A DNA stretch of 64,000 nt from Planomonospora parontospora (GTDB taxonomy: Bacteria > Actinomycetota > Actinomycetes > Streptosporangiales > Streptosporangiaceae): contig BMQD01000013.1 in assembly GCA_014647935.1 (NCBI GenBank), positions 62,001 to 126,000 of the forward strand. The letters run 5' to 3'. Below are positions 8,875 through 17,319 of this stretch, one piece after another; positions within the stretch are counted from its first letter, which is position 1, and each line of letters starts with the position of its first letter. A model generated the notes under the pieces. The model saw nothing but the letters and a program-made list of their open reading frames with translations. It did no database searches and was not told where the DNA came from. The translations under genes were made by a program, and so were the position numbers.

Positions 8875-10890
8875 TCACGGGTGCGCCGATCGGCGTCCGG
8901 CCGGGCCGGTCTCGCGGAGCACGCCCACGCCCCCGGCGGGCACCCTCAGCGCGCCGTCCACGGCCTCGCCGCCCGGCAGGGCGGTGCCCAAGGCCGCGAC
9001 GACCGCCTCGGCGCCGGTGTGGTTGACCGCGAACAGGTAGGACCGGCCGTCGGGGTGCGAGCGCCGGACGACCTCCACCCCGGGCGGGGCCGCGGCGGCC
9101 GGTTCCACCCCCGCCTCGGTGCGGGCCGCGGCGAGCACGGCCGACAGGGCGGCGTCGTCGAGCCGGGTGGTCAGGTAGTGGGCCGCCCCCGCGCCCCACG
9201 CGTTGCGCGTCCAGGCGGGCGAGCCGGCCAGGGGACCGTCCGCGTAGGCGTCGAGCGTCTCGGCGGTCGTGGCGCGGGCCGCCTCGCTCCAGATCCGGCC
9301 GGTCCCGCCGCCGGTCAGCCGGAGCGGGCGGTCCGGCCGGAGCGGGAAGAACTCCTCGGTCGTCACGCCGAGCAGCTCCCGCCACGCCCCCGGGTAGCCG
9401 CCGAGCCGGACCCGGTCGCACTCGTCCACGATCCCGCTGTACGGTCCCACGACCACGGTGCCGCCGCGCCGCGCGAACTCCGCCACGTTCGCCGCCCCGG
9501 CGTCGCTCACCAGGTAGAGCGCGGGGACCAGCACCAGGCGGTAGCCGGACAGGTCCGCCTCGGGGCGGGCCAGGTCGCAGGTGACCCCGGCCCGCCAGAG
9601 CGCCGCGTGCCAGCGCTCGGCCTCCTCGACCGGGTCCAGGTCGGCGGTGGGCTGGGCGGGGTGGTCCTGGGCCCAGACGCTGGCGTGGTCGAGCAGGATC
9701 ACCGCGTCGGCGCGGACCGTGCTCCCGGCCACCTCTGCCAGGCCCGCCAGCTCGGCGCCGAGCGCGGCCGTCTCCCGCCAGATCTTGGTCTCGGTGCCCG
9801 CGTGCGGCAGCATCGCCGAGTGCCACTTCTCGGCCCCGGCCCGCGAGGCCCGCCACTGGAAGAACATGACCGCGTCGGCGCCCCGGGCCAGGTGGGCCAG
9901 GGAGTTGCGGCGCAGCTCGCCGGGGGTCTTGGCCAGGTTGCGGCCCTGCCAGTTGACCGCGCTGGTGGAGTGCTCCATCAGCAGCCACGGGCGGCCCCCG
10001 CCCAGGGAGCGGGCGAGGTCCGCGGCGAAGGCCAGGTCGATGTGCGGGTCGGCGCGCTCGCCGGCCAGGTAGTGGTCGGTGGCGATCACGTCCAGCTCGG
10101 CGGCGAAGTCCCAGCAGTCCATGTCCCAGTGCACGCCGGCCATCAGGTTCGTGGTCGCGGGCACCCGGGGGGTGATCTTCCTGAGCAGGTCGCGCTCGGC
10201 GGTGTAGAGCCCGACCAGGGTGTCGGAGCTGAACCGGCGGAAGTCGAGCTGCTGACCGGGGTTGGTGAAGCTCGGGGTGGCGCGGGGCGTCAGGATCTGG
10301 TCCCAGTCCCCGTAGCGCTGGGACCAGAACGCCGTCCCCCAGGCGTCGTTGAGCGCCTCCAGCGTGCCGTACCGCTCGCGCAGCCAGCCGCGGAACGCCT
10401 CGGCGGAGACGTCGCAGTGGCAGCGGGCGTTGTGGCAGCCGTACTCGTTGTGCACGTGCCACAGGGCCAGCGCCGGATGATCGGCGTAGCGCAGGGCGAC
10501 CCGCTCGGCGATCTCCAGGGCCTTGGCCCGGTAGACCGGCGAGCTGGGGCAGAAGCCCTGGCGGCTCCCGTGGTGCAGCCGCCGCCCGTCGGCGTCCACC
10601 GGCAGGGCCTCGGGGTAGGTGTGGCCGAACCACGGCGGCGGGGCGGCGGTCGGGGTGGCCAAGCAGGCCTCGATGCCCGCGCCGGCCAGCAGGTCCAGCG
10701 CCCGGTCGAGCCAGCCGAAGTCGTGGACGCCCTCGGCGGGTTCCAGCACCGACCACGCGAAGATCCCGACGCTCACCCGGGTGACCCCGGCCTCGCGCAT
10801 CAGCGCGACGTCCTGCGGCCAGGTCTCCTCGGGCCACTGCTCGGGGTTCCAGTCCCCGCCGTAGGCGATACCGCCGCGCACGCCGTCCAC
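8875..10890 (-). CDS. Beta-galactosidase, GH42 family
   Basis: Hydrolyses beta-galactosides, here probably galactan side chains trimmed from rhamnogalacturonan I. The 671-residue protein has the three GH42 domains. The acid/base Glu is E149 in HVHNEYGCH and the nucleophile is E306 in LLMEHSTSAVNW. Cys114, 152, 157 and 159 match the structural zinc cluster of the family. No signal peptide, so it is probably intracellular. The start is GTG with GAAGGG just upstream. It is the first gene of the importer operon; its 312-bp upstream region (10891-11202) is dense in operator-like sites. Confidence 0.93.
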   Translation of the reverse strand: MDGVRGGIAYGGDWNPEQWPEETWPQDVALMREAGVTRVSVGIFAWSVLEPAEGVHDFGWLDRALDLLAGAGIEACLATPTAAPPPWFGHTYPEALPVDADGRRLHHGSRQGFCPSSPVYRAKALEIAERVALRYADHPALALWHVHNEYGCHNARCHCDVSAEAFRGWLRERYGTLEALNDAWGTAFWSQRYGDWDQILTPRATPSFTNPGQQLDFRRFSSDTLVGLYTAERDLLRKITPRVPATTNLMAGVHWDMDCWDFAAELDVIATDHYLAGERADPHIDLAFAADLARSLGGGRPWLLMEHSTSAVNWQGRNLAKTPGELRRNSLAHLARGADAVMFFQWRASRAGAEKWHSAMLPHAGTETKIWRETAALGAELAGLAEVAGSTVRADAVILLDHASVWAQDHPAQPTADLDPVEEAERWHAALWRAGVTCDLARPEADLSGYRLVLVPALYLVSDAGAANVAEFARRGGTVVVGPYSGIVDECDRVRLGGYPGAWRELLGVTTEEFFPLRPDRPLRLTGGGTGRIWSEAARATTAETLDAYADGPLAGSPAWTRNAWGAGAAHYLTTRLDDAALSAVLAAARTEAGVEPAAAAPPGVEVVRRSHPDGRSYLFAVNHTGAEAVVAALGTALPGGEAVDGALRVPAGGVGVLRETGPAGRRSAHP

Positions 10891-10933
10891 CGCCCTTCAC
10901 GTCGCAGTCATCGCAGGGGTGTGATCGCTCACA

Positions 10934-10950
10934 CGAACGTGTCACGTTCG
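10934..10950. promoter_or_regulatory. 17-bp palindrome upstream of the GH42 gene
   Basis: CGAACGTG-T-CACGTTCG is a perfect inverted repeat about 44 bp upstream of the GH42 start. It shares the ACGTT half-site with the rhamnose-regulon operators but is arranged differently, so it may bind a second LacI-type protein or a variant dimer. Confidence 0.5.
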
Positions 10951-10962
10951 CTTAACCGGGGA

Positions 10963-10974
10963 TTAAAACGTTCC
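10963..10974. promoter_or_regulatory. LacI-type operator upstream of GH42
   Basis: TTAAAACGTTCC resembles the AAAACGTTTT operator found before rhaM. Further AACGTT or AGCGTT cores occur at 11052-11066 (GGGAAGCGTTTCCCC), 11125-11130 and 11179-11184. The 10891-11202 gap contains no gene, only this cluster of sites. Confidence 0.55.
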
Positions 10975-11202
10975 TCTATCTGGCGCACAAGACCCCTTTC
11001 CCCGCCGCCCGCCCGCCGCCCGCCGACGCGGCCATGCGGCGGAGCCGTACCGGGAAGCGTTTCCCCAGGCAGTGGCGGTCATCCGGCAATCCGCGGTCGT
11101 CCCCTCCCCCGCCCGGGTTACCCGAACGTTACAGATCCGCGGGATGCCGGATTCCCGGTCCGGCGCCCGCTGGGGAAGAACGTTTCAATCCCCCGCGTCC
11201 GC

Positions 11203-12264
11203 TCACAGCCCCAGGCCTCCGTCGAGCCGGTGGTAGAAGGGGCTGTCCGGGGTGATCTCCTCCCGGCGCACGGGGCGGCCGGTCAGCGCCGAGGCGTACA
11301 GCCCGGTGACGAACTCCATCGCCCGCCGGCCGTCGGCACCGCTCGCGGGCGGGCGCTCTCCCCGGGCGAAGGCGTCGAGCACCGTGCCGAGCTGCGCCTC
11401 GTGCCCGCTCGGCACGTCCCGGGGCGGGGCCCACAGCGGCGAGCTCGACGTCCAGTGCTCGTTGCGGTGGCCGTACAGGTGGCGCAGTTCGACCGTGCCG
11501 CCGGCGAAGTCGAAGCGCAGGTGGCTCTCCTGCCGGGGGCAGAGCACGCTGGTGACCACGCTCGCCATCGCCCCGCTCGCGAACCGCACCGCCGCCATCG
11601 AGACGTCCTCGGTCTCGATCTGCCGGTCCAGCCGCCCGGCCATCGCGCGGATCTCCGCCCAGTCGCCGAACACCGAGAGCATCAGGTCCATCTGGTGGAT
11701 GCCGTGCAGCACGGTGGTGCCGCCGCCCTCGGTCTCCCACCGCCCGCGGTACGGCACGGCGTAGTAGTCCTCGCCGCGGTGCCAGGCGGTGGTGCACAGG
11801 CCCACCAGCGGGCGGCCGAGCGCTCCGGACCCGGCCAGCTCGCGCAGGTGCTCGGCCCCGGAGCCGAAACGCTGCTGGTAGACGACCGTCAGATAGGGGC
11901 CGCCTGCGCCCTCGGGGTCCTCGGAGCCCTCGGCGGCCTGGATCCGGTCGTACTCGGCCAGCGAGCGGCACAGCGGCTTCTCGCACCACACCCAGGCCCC
12001 GGCCTCCAGGCACTCGACCGCCTGGCCGGCGTGCAGGTGCGGCGGGGTACAGACGAGCACCAGGTCGGGCCGCTCGGCCGCCAGCATCCCGGTCAGGCCG
12101 GTGTGGACGGCCGGGATGCCGTGCTCGGCGGCGAACGCCCGCGCCCTGGCCCCGTCGACGTCGACCACGGCCACCGGCTGGACGCGGTCCCGGTGGGCGC
12201 GGAGAGCGGGGATGTGCCCGTGCGCGGCGATGGCGCCCGCGCCCACGATGGCGGCTCGGATCAT
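11203..12264 (-). CDS. Gfo/Idh/MocA-family oxidoreductase
   Basis: NAD(P)-dependent dehydrogenase for a sugar or sugar acid, 353 residues. The N-terminal Rossmann motif is IVGAGAIAAHGH (about residues 5-16), followed by the family EKP motif (VWCEKPLCRS, near residue 100) and a C-terminal alpha/beta domain with the catalytic-type HGIHQMDL region. Start chosen at the ATG of MIRAAIV with GAGGT upstream; an upstream frame extension is non-conserved. Placed between the GH42 operon and the LacI gene, with an operator about 20 bp upstream, it probably handles a sugar from the same polymer. The substrate is unknown. Confidence 0.9.
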   Translation of the reverse strand: MIRAAIVGAGAIAAHGHIPALRAHRDRVQPVAVVDVDGARARAFAAEHGIPAVHTGLTGMLAAERPDLVLVCTPPHLHAGQAVECLEAGAWVWCEKPLCRSLAEYDRIQAAEGSEDPEGAGGPYLTVVYQQRFGSGAEHLRELAGSGALGRPLVGLCTTAWHRGEDYYAVPYRGRWETEGGGTTVLHGIHQMDLMLSVFGDWAEIRAMAGRLDRQIETEDVSMAAVRFASGAMASVVTSVLCPRQESHLRFDFAGGTVELRHLYGHRNEHWTSSSPLWAPPRDVPSGHEAQLGTVLDAFARGERPPASGADGRRAMEFVTGLYASALTGRPVRREEITPDSPFYHRLDGGLGL

Positions 12265-12280
12265 GGGATGACCTCGCATG

Positions 12281-12293
12281 TAGAACGTTTTAC
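12281..12293. promoter_or_regulatory. LacI-type operator before the oxidoreductase gene
   Basis: TAGAACGTTTTAC, AACGTT core at 12284-12289, 17 bp upstream of the oxidoreductase ATG on the opposite strand. It matches the rhamnose-locus consensus and would block transcription start. Confidence 0.65.
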
Positions 12294-12382
12294 TGACAGC
12301 CGGGGACGGTAGGGTGGCATTTCGCGGACTGTCAACGCCCACCACCCGCTCCGCGATGGCCGCGACTGGCGCCCGAAGCGTT

Positions 12383-12395
12383 GATACGTTTTAAT
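12383..12395. promoter_or_regulatory. Operator and probable -10 box of the lacI-rhaB unit
   Basis: GATACGTTTTAAT, 9 bp before the LacI GTG. TACGTT (12385-12390) fits the actinobacterial -10 TAnnnT, so the operator would sit directly on the promoter and allow autoregulation. Confidence 0.6.
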
Positions 12396-12403
12396 CAGGG
12401 ACC

Positions 12404-13405
12404 GTGACCACGGTCAGTATCAAGGACGTCGCCGCCCGCGCGGGCGTCTCCCCCGGCACGGTGTCCAACGTGCTCAACCGGCCCGCCAAGGTCGCCCCCG
12501 CCACCCGGGAGCGGGTCGAGGAGGCGATCCGCGAGCTCGGCTTCGTCCGCCACGGCTCGGCCTCCACCCTGCGCGCCGGCCACAGCAGGACCCTCGGCCT
12601 GAGCGTCATCGACATCGGCAACCCCTTCTTCACCGACGTGGCGGCCGGGATAGAGGACGCGGCGAGCGAGCGCGGCTACGCCGTGATCCTCGGCAACTCC
12701 GCCGGGTCGCGCGCCAAGGAGGAGCGCAACCTGCGCGTGCTCGCCGAGCAGCGGGTCCGGGGGGTGCTGATCATCCCCACGGACGAGGACCTCAGCCGGC
12801 TGGACCGGCTGCGAGAGCACGGGATCAGCGTCGTCCTGGTCGACCACCCGGCGCACCGGCCCGACCAGTGCGCGGTGGCCGTCGACGACGTGGCGGGCGG
12901 CCGGACCGCGGTGGCGCACCTGCTGGCGCGCGGCGCCGGGAGCGTCGCCTACGTGTCCGGTCCGCTGACGATCCGCCAGTGCCTGGAGCGGCGGCAGGGC
13001 GCGCTGGCCGCGCTGGAGGCCGCCGGGCTGGGCCCGGACCGGCTGCGGGTCGCCGAGATGGCCGCGATGAACGCGCGCGCCGGGGAGAAGGCCGCGGCCG
13101 ACCTGCTCGCCGGCGGCCTGCCGGACGCCGTCTTCTGCGCCAACGACCTGCTGGCCCTCGGCGTGCTGCGCGCGCTGCTCCAGGCCGGGGTGCGGGTGCC
13201 GGGCGACGTGATGCTGATGGGCTACGACGACATCGAGTTCGCCGCCGCCTCGGCCGTCTCGCTCAGCTCCATGCGGCAGCCCACCCACCAGCTCGGGCGC
13301 ATCGCCACCGAGCTGGTGCTCGACGAGTGCGAGAACCCCGAGACCCACGCCCACCAGCACATCATGTTCCAGCCCGAGCTCGTGGCCAGGGAGTCGACCC
13401 GGTGA
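12404..13405 (+). CDS. LacI-family transcriptional regulator
   Basis: DNA-binding repressor of 333 residues. The LacI helix-turn-helix and hinge are at residues 5-55 (IKDVAARAGVSPGTVSNVLN), followed by a periplasmic-binding-protein-like sensor domain ending in the typical MGYDDIEFAAASAVSLSSM. The GTG start lies 2 codons before the HTH and has no good ribosome site, consistent with a leaderless message. It overlaps rhaB as GTGA. The recurring AACGTT palindromes before rhaM, GH42, the oxidoreductase and this gene make it the likely regulator of the whole locus; the effector (rhamnose or an RG-I fragment) is inferred. Confidence 0.93.
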   Translation: MTTVSIKDVAARAGVSPGTVSNVLNRPAKVAPATRERVEEAIRELGFVRHGSASTLRAGHSRTLGLSVIDIGNPFFTDVAAGIEDAASERGYAVILGNSAGSRAKEERNLRVLAEQRVRGVLIIPTDEDLSRLDRLREHGISVVLVDHPAHRPDQCAVAVDDVAGGRTAVAHLLARGAGSVAYVSGPLTIRQCLERRQGALAALEAAGLGPDRLRVAEMAAMNARAGEKAAADLLAGGLPDAVFCANDLLALGVLRALLQAGVRVPGDVMLMGYDDIEFAAASAVSLSSMRQPTHQLGRIATELVLDECENPETHAHQHIMFQPELVARESTR

Positions 13406-14820
13406 GCCGCTTCGCCGCCGTGGACCTCGGCGCCTCCAGCGGACGGGTCATGGTCTGGGACGGCCGGACCCTGACCGAGGCGCACCGCTTCCCCAACGGC
13501 CCGGTCCGCACGCCCGGCGGGCTCCGCTGGGACCTGCGCGGCCTCTACCGGGAGGTCCTGCACGGCCTGCGCCGCGCCGGGCCGGTCGCCTCGGTCGGCG
13601 TGGACTCCTGGGCGGTCGACTACGGGCTGCTCGACTCCTCCGGATCCCTGCTGGGCGACCCGGTGCACTACCGCGACGAGCGGACCGGCGGCGTCGCCGA
13701 GCGGGTCGCGGCCGAGATCGGCGCCGAGGTTCTGTACGACGTGGCCGGGCTGCAGGTGCTGCCGTTCAACACGGTCTACCAGCTGCTCGCCGACGACCTC
13801 GGCCGCGCCGCGACGATGCTGCTCGTCCCCGACCTGATCGCCTACCTGCTCACCGGGGAGATCGGCGCGGAGGTGACCAACGCCTCGACCACCGGGCTGC
13901 TGGACGTGCGCACCCGGTCCTGGGCGACCGGCCTGATCGAGCGGCTGGGCCTCCCTGCGCGGATCTTCCCGCCGCTGCGCCGGCCCGGCGACCCGATCGG
14001 CCCCCTGCTGCCCGAAGCGGCCGCGGAGATCGGCCGCACCTGCCGGGTGACCGCGGTCGCCTCCCACGACACGGCCTCGGCGGTGGCCGCGGTGCCCGCC
14101 CCGGGCCCGCGCTTCGCCTACGTCTCCTGCGGGACCTGGTCGCTGGCCGGGGTGGAGCTGCCCGCCCCGGTGCTGACCGAGGCCGGGCGGGCGGCGAACT
14201 TCACCAACGAGGCCGGGATCGACGGCACCGTCCGCTACCTGCGCAACGTCATGGGCCTGTGGCTGCTGCAGGAGTCGGTGCGGGCCTGGCCCGGCGCCAG
14301 CCTCGGCGGCCTGCTGGAGGCGGCGGAGCGCGAGCGCCCGTTCGCCGCGCTGGTCGACCCGGACGCCCCCGTCTTCCTGCCCCCGGGCGACATGCCGTCC
14401 AGGATCGCGACCGAATGCCGCCGCACGGGCCAGGAGCCGCCCTCCTCCCCCCCGGCGTTCGTCCGCTGCGTCCTGGAGAGCCTGGCCCTGGGCCACCGCC
14501 GGGCGATCCGCCAGGCGGTCGCCCTGTCCGGCCGCGACGTGGAGGCCGTCCACCTGGTCGGCGGCGGCTCCCGCAACGCGCTGCTCTGCCGGCTCACCGC
14601 CGACGCCTGCGGTCTGCCGGTGGTGGCCGGCCCCGCCGAGGCGACCGCGCTGGGCAACGTGCTGGTCCAGGCGCGGGCGGCCGGCGAGGTCGCCGGCCTC
14701 GCCGAGATGCGCGCCCTGGCGGCGCGGGTCGAACCGCTGCGCCGCTACGAGCCCTCCGTCGACGCCTCCGCCTGGGACGAGGCGGAGGCCCGGCTGGGAT
14801 CGGCGCACAAGACGATCTGA
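13402..14820 (+). CDS. rhaB: Rhamnulokinase
   Basis: Phosphorylates L-rhamnulose to rhamnulose 1-phosphate using ATP. The 472-residue FGGY-kinase has the N-terminal phosphate loop AAVDLGASSGRVM, the substrate segment VGVDSWAVDYGLLD that is characteristic of RhaB, and the C-terminal LVGGGSRNALLCRLTAD adenosine motif. The GTG start overlaps the LacI stop by 4 nt, so regulator and kinase form one operon. The hairpin right after the stop supports transcription ending here. Confidence 0.94.
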   Translation: MSRFAAVDLGASSGRVMVWDGRTLTEAHRFPNGPVRTPGGLRWDLRGLYREVLHGLRRAGPVASVGVDSWAVDYGLLDSSGSLLGDPVHYRDERTGGVAERVAAEIGAEVLYDVAGLQVLPFNTVYQLLADDLGRAATMLLVPDLIAYLLTGEIGAEVTNASTTGLLDVRTRSWATGLIERLGLPARIFPPLRRPGDPIGPLLPEAAAEIGRTCRVTAVASHDTASAVAAVPAPGPRFAYVSCGTWSLAGVELPAPVLTEAGRAANFTNEAGIDGTVRYLRNVMGLWLLQESVRAWPGASLGGLLEAAERERPFAALVDPDAPVFLPPGDMPSRIATECRRTGQEPPSSPPAFVRCVLESLALGHRRAIRQAVALSGRDVEAVHLVGGGSRNALLCRLTADACGLPVVAGPAEATALGNVLVQARAAGEVAGLAEMRALAARVEPLRRYEPSVDASAWDEAEARLGSAHKTI

Positions 14821-14867
14821 GAGCTCCGCCGGGCCGGATGCCTTCACGTCCGAACCGGCGGCGGCTC
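14821..14867 (+). terminator. Probable terminator after rhaB
   Basis: Imperfect inverted repeat GAGCTCCGCCGG ... CCGGCGGCGGCTC with a 22-nt loop immediately downstream of the rhaB stop. No U-tract, as is common in actinomycetes. Confidence 0.45.
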
Positions 14868-14951
14868 TCCGTCCTGTGCGTGCTCTCACAGGTGGCAGGA
14901 CAGACCGTAGGCTTGGCGCGACGAGCGGACCATGACGAGGAGAGATCCCGG

Positions 14952-15578
14952 ATGACAGCCTTGCCGGATGACAGCTGGCTTCTCAGCATTCGTCCTCAGC
15001 CCGCCCGCGTCACCGCCGAGGAGTACGAGGCGCTTCCCGAGGAGATCGCCAAGGCCATCGAGATCGTCGACGGCTACGTGGTCTACTGCGCGGCGCCCAC
15101 ACCCGATCACCAGACGGCCGGCAGGCGACTGGCCAACCTGCTGGAGAGGCATGCCCGTGCCGCGATGAGCAAGGGGCATGAGTGCCTCACCGTGAACAAC
15201 GACGTCGACCTGCGGCTGAGGGACCTGCCACTGCTCAACCGGCGGCCCGACGTCGCGCTCTACCGGTGCCTGGATCGAGGGCGGGGCGAACGGCTCCGCG
15301 CCGAGCACGCCCTGCTCGTCGTGGAGATCGTGTCACCGGGGTCCGAGACCCAGGACACGACCGACAAGCTCGGGGAGTACGCCAAGGCCGGCATCCCGCA
15401 CTACTGGATCGTCCGGCTCGACCGCACAGGCGTGTCGATCATCGAACGCTACCGGCTGGACCGGGCCGCGATGCTCTACAAGCACATCGGCACGTTCATG
15501 AAGGACGAGCCCGGTGACGCTCCCAGCGTCAGCAACCCGATCCCCATCATGATCGACTGGTCGGAACTGCAGTTCTGA
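14952..15578 (+). CDS. Uma2 family endonuclease-like protein (DUF820)
   Basis: 208-residue protein of the PD-(D/E)XK-fold Uma2 family, widely duplicated in actinomycetes and cyanobacteria. Visible core: RRPDVALYR (Asp), LLVVEIVSPGS (Glu), then DTTDKLGEYAKAGIPHYWIV (Lys). Such proteins are annotated as restriction-like nucleases but biological function is largely unknown. ATG with AGGAGAG about 9 nt upstream. It stands alone between rhaB and a convergent membrane-protein gene, with no other defence gene nearby. Confidence 0.88.
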   Translation: MTALPDDSWLLSIRPQPARVTAEEYEALPEEIAKAIEIVDGYVVYCAAPTPDHQTAGRRLANLLERHARAAMSKGHECLTVNNDVDLRLRDLPLLNRRPDVALYRCLDRGRGERLRAEHALLVVEIVSPGSETQDTTDKLGEYAKAGIPHYWIVRLDRTGVSIIERYRLDRAAMLYKHIGTFMKDEPGDAPSVSNPIPIMIDWSELQF

Positions 15579-15600
15579 TCCTGAACGACCGGCATCGCCC

Positions 15601-15625
15601 GCCCCGGTGGTCGTATCACCGGGGC
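15601..15625. terminator. Convergent terminator hairpin
   Basis: Perfect 9-bp inverted repeat GCCCCGGTG/CACCGGGGC with a 7-nt loop between the convergent Uma2 and membrane-protein genes; can serve both strands. Confidence 0.65.
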
Positions 15626-15635
15626 CGGTACGGGA

Positions 15636-16661
15636 TCACCCCTCGTCCTGCGACGCGCCGGCGGGCTTCCGGCGGCGCGCGAGCCCGGCCGCGCGCAGCC
15701 CCGCCCAGACCAGCGCGGCCAGCACGCCGACGAGCAGGTACTCGATCACCGGGATGCGCACGATCTCGTCGACCGTGCCGAAGCCGCGCACGCCGTACAC
15801 CACCAGGACCGCGACCGCGTAGCAGGCTGCGAGCAGCCACCTGGCGGCCGCGGACAGGCCGAGCCCGTGCATCTGCGTGACGACGAAGACGCCGAGGAAG
15901 CCGAAGAGGAACATCGGCCAGGCGCCGCCGGGGCCTGAGGCCGCGACGGCCACGAGGGTGCCGTGCACCGCCACCATGGCCTCCAGGGTGAAGGTCCACC
16001 AGCGGCCGGTGTGCGCCCGGGTCAGGAAGAGACTGCCCTGCAGCAGGAGCAGGAACATGTAGAAGAAGCCGATCAGGTGCCCGCTGGTGGCCTCCATCGG
16101 GTGGTACCAGAAGGTGTAGACGGCCGCCCAGCCGAACAGGTAGCCGTGGTAGCGGCGGACGAAGTCCGTCACCCGCTCGCCGATCGGCGCCGGCCTGCCG
16201 AGGAACAGGCCCCGGCGCCGGTTCTCCATCAGCAGGACCGCGACCAGCAGCAGGACCACCGACCCCTGCGAGCTGAAGATCGAGACGTCCTGGGCCAGGC
16301 CGTCGTAGAACAGGTGGGTCTGCAGGGTGTGCAGGAGGACGAAGCCGAAGTTCACCGCGAGGGCCGCGACGTTGACCGGGTGCAGGCCGGAGGTGTAGCG
16401 GCGGACCCGGGTCTGGGCGTAGTAGATCAGCCCCCACAGCGCCGCCTGGTGGGCCGCGTAGCCCAGCCAGGCCGAGGCGCGGGTCCACACGGTCGGCTCC
16501 GGCAGCTTCCAGTAGTACCAGGACGCGCCCTGGTCGGGCAGGAGGCGGATGCCGTGCAGGCGCTGGCCGAGCAGCCACACCATCCCGGTGAGCACCGCGC
16601 TGGCCGCGATGCCGAGCAGGAGGGCACGGCGGGCGTTGCGCTCGTCCGAAATATTCAGCAT
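15636..16661 (-). CDS. Polytopic membrane protein, function unknown
   Basis: 341 residues with about nine hydrophobic helices, the first at residues 12-32 (LLLGIAASAVLTGMVWLLGQ). The protein contains conserved-looking His in loops (YHGYLFGWAAVYTFWYHPME, GLHPVNVAAL, LHTLQTHLFYDG), which could suit metal or heme binding, but I recognise no family with certainty. The ATG lies inside a 22-bp perfect palindrome and no ribosome site precedes it. It is divergent from a MarR regulator that probably controls it. Confidence 0.75.
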   Translation of the reverse strand: MLNISDERNARRALLLGIAASAVLTGMVWLLGQRLHGIRLLPDQGASWYYWKLPEPTVWTRASAWLGYAAHQAALWGLIYYAQTRVRRYTSGLHPVNVAALAVNFGFVLLHTLQTHLFYDGLAQDVSIFSSQGSVVLLLVAVLLMENRRRGLFLGRPAPIGERVTDFVRRYHGYLFGWAAVYTFWYHPMEATSGHLIGFFYMFLLLLQGSLFLTRAHTGRWWTFTLEAMVAVHGTLVAVAASGPGGAWPMFLFGFLGVFVVTQMHGLGLSAAARWLLAACYAVAVLVVYGVRGFGTVDEIVRIPVIEYLLVGVLAALVWAGLRAAGLARRRKPAGASQDEG

Positions 16662-16671
16662 GCTGAATATT
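16650..16671. promoter_or_regulatory. 22-bp perfect palindrome, probable MarR operator
   Basis: Half-site AATATTCAGCA followed by its exact complement. It covers the start codon of the membrane-protein gene and lies 66 bp before the divergent MarR gene. It is AT-rich against a very GC-rich background. Confidence 0.75.
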
Positions 16672-16736
16672 ATCCGATCGATCAGCGGGCTGAACAACGG
16701 CGGAGGCCGGGGACGTGCGTCTGGGACAATGGGCCG

Positions 16737-17195
16737 GTGGCCGAAGGGGACGAGCAGTACATCGCGCAGGATCCGGACGCGGTGCGCGCCGACATCCGCT
16801 CCTGGCCCACCGGCCGCCTGCTCTCGGTGGCGGCCCGTGTGGTGGAGGGGCGCTTCCACGCCTTCCTGGCGGCGCACGGCCTGACCCATGCGGGGCTGAT
16901 CGTCCTGCACCACGTCGCGGAGGGCAGGCTGACCCAGCGCGAGCTCGCCGTGCTGTGCCGGGTCACCGACCAGACCATGAGCCGGACCATCGACCACCTG
17001 CGGCGCTGCGGCCACGTGGTCAAGGAGACGGACGCGCGGGACCGCCGCCGCGCCCTCGTCGGCATCACCGCCTCGGGGCTCCGGGTGCTGGCCGAGGCGC
17101 GCGAGGAGGAGCGCGGCTCCGACACGCTCTTCGGCGTGCTGGAGGACTACTCCGGGTTCCGCGAGCAGCTGATCACGCTGATCACCTCGGTCTGA
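16737..17195 (+). CDS. MarR-family transcriptional regulator
   Basis: Winged-helix dimeric regulator of 152 residues. The DNA-binding core runs LTQRELAVLCRVTDQTMSRTIDHLRRCGHVV with the wing ETDARDRRRALVGIT (about residues 70-115), typical MarR. GTG start at 16737 with no convincing ribosome site; a GACAAT 6 nt upstream could be a -10 of a leaderless message. The 22-bp palindrome in the divergent promoter region is the obvious operator, implying ligand-relieved repression of the membrane protein. Confidence 0.88.
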   Translation: MAEGDEQYIAQDPDAVRADIRSWPTGRLLSVAARVVEGRFHAFLAAHGLTHAGLIVLHHVAEGRLTQRELAVLCRVTDQTMSRTIDHLRRCGHVVKETDARDRRRALVGITASGLRVLAEAREEERGSDTLFGVLEDYSGFREQLITLITSV

Positions 17196-17255
17196 GCCGC
17201 CCGCTTCGCCCTGGCCCCCTTCCGGCGGCGCGACCCGTTCGCCGGCTGAGCCTCA

Positions 17256-17304
17256 GGCGGGGCCGGGACCGCGGCCGTCCGCGACCCCGGTCCCCGGTCC
17301 CGCC
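17256..17304. terminator. Probable convergent terminator
   Basis: GGCGGGGCCGGGA pairs with TCCCCGGTCCCGCC (one wobble, one bulge), between the MarR gene and the convergent small gene at 17320. Confidence 0.5.
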
Positions 17305-17319
17305 GAAGGGGCCGAGGAC

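Noticed and set aside
8797-12312. 1171-codon plus-strand open frame
   Set aside because: Antisense to the GH42 and oxidoreductase genes; no recognisable protein pattern.
14952-15578. Uma2 gene as part of a defence island
   Set aside because: No restriction, abortive infection or toxin-antitoxin gene is near; Uma2 genes are scattered singly in actinomycetes.
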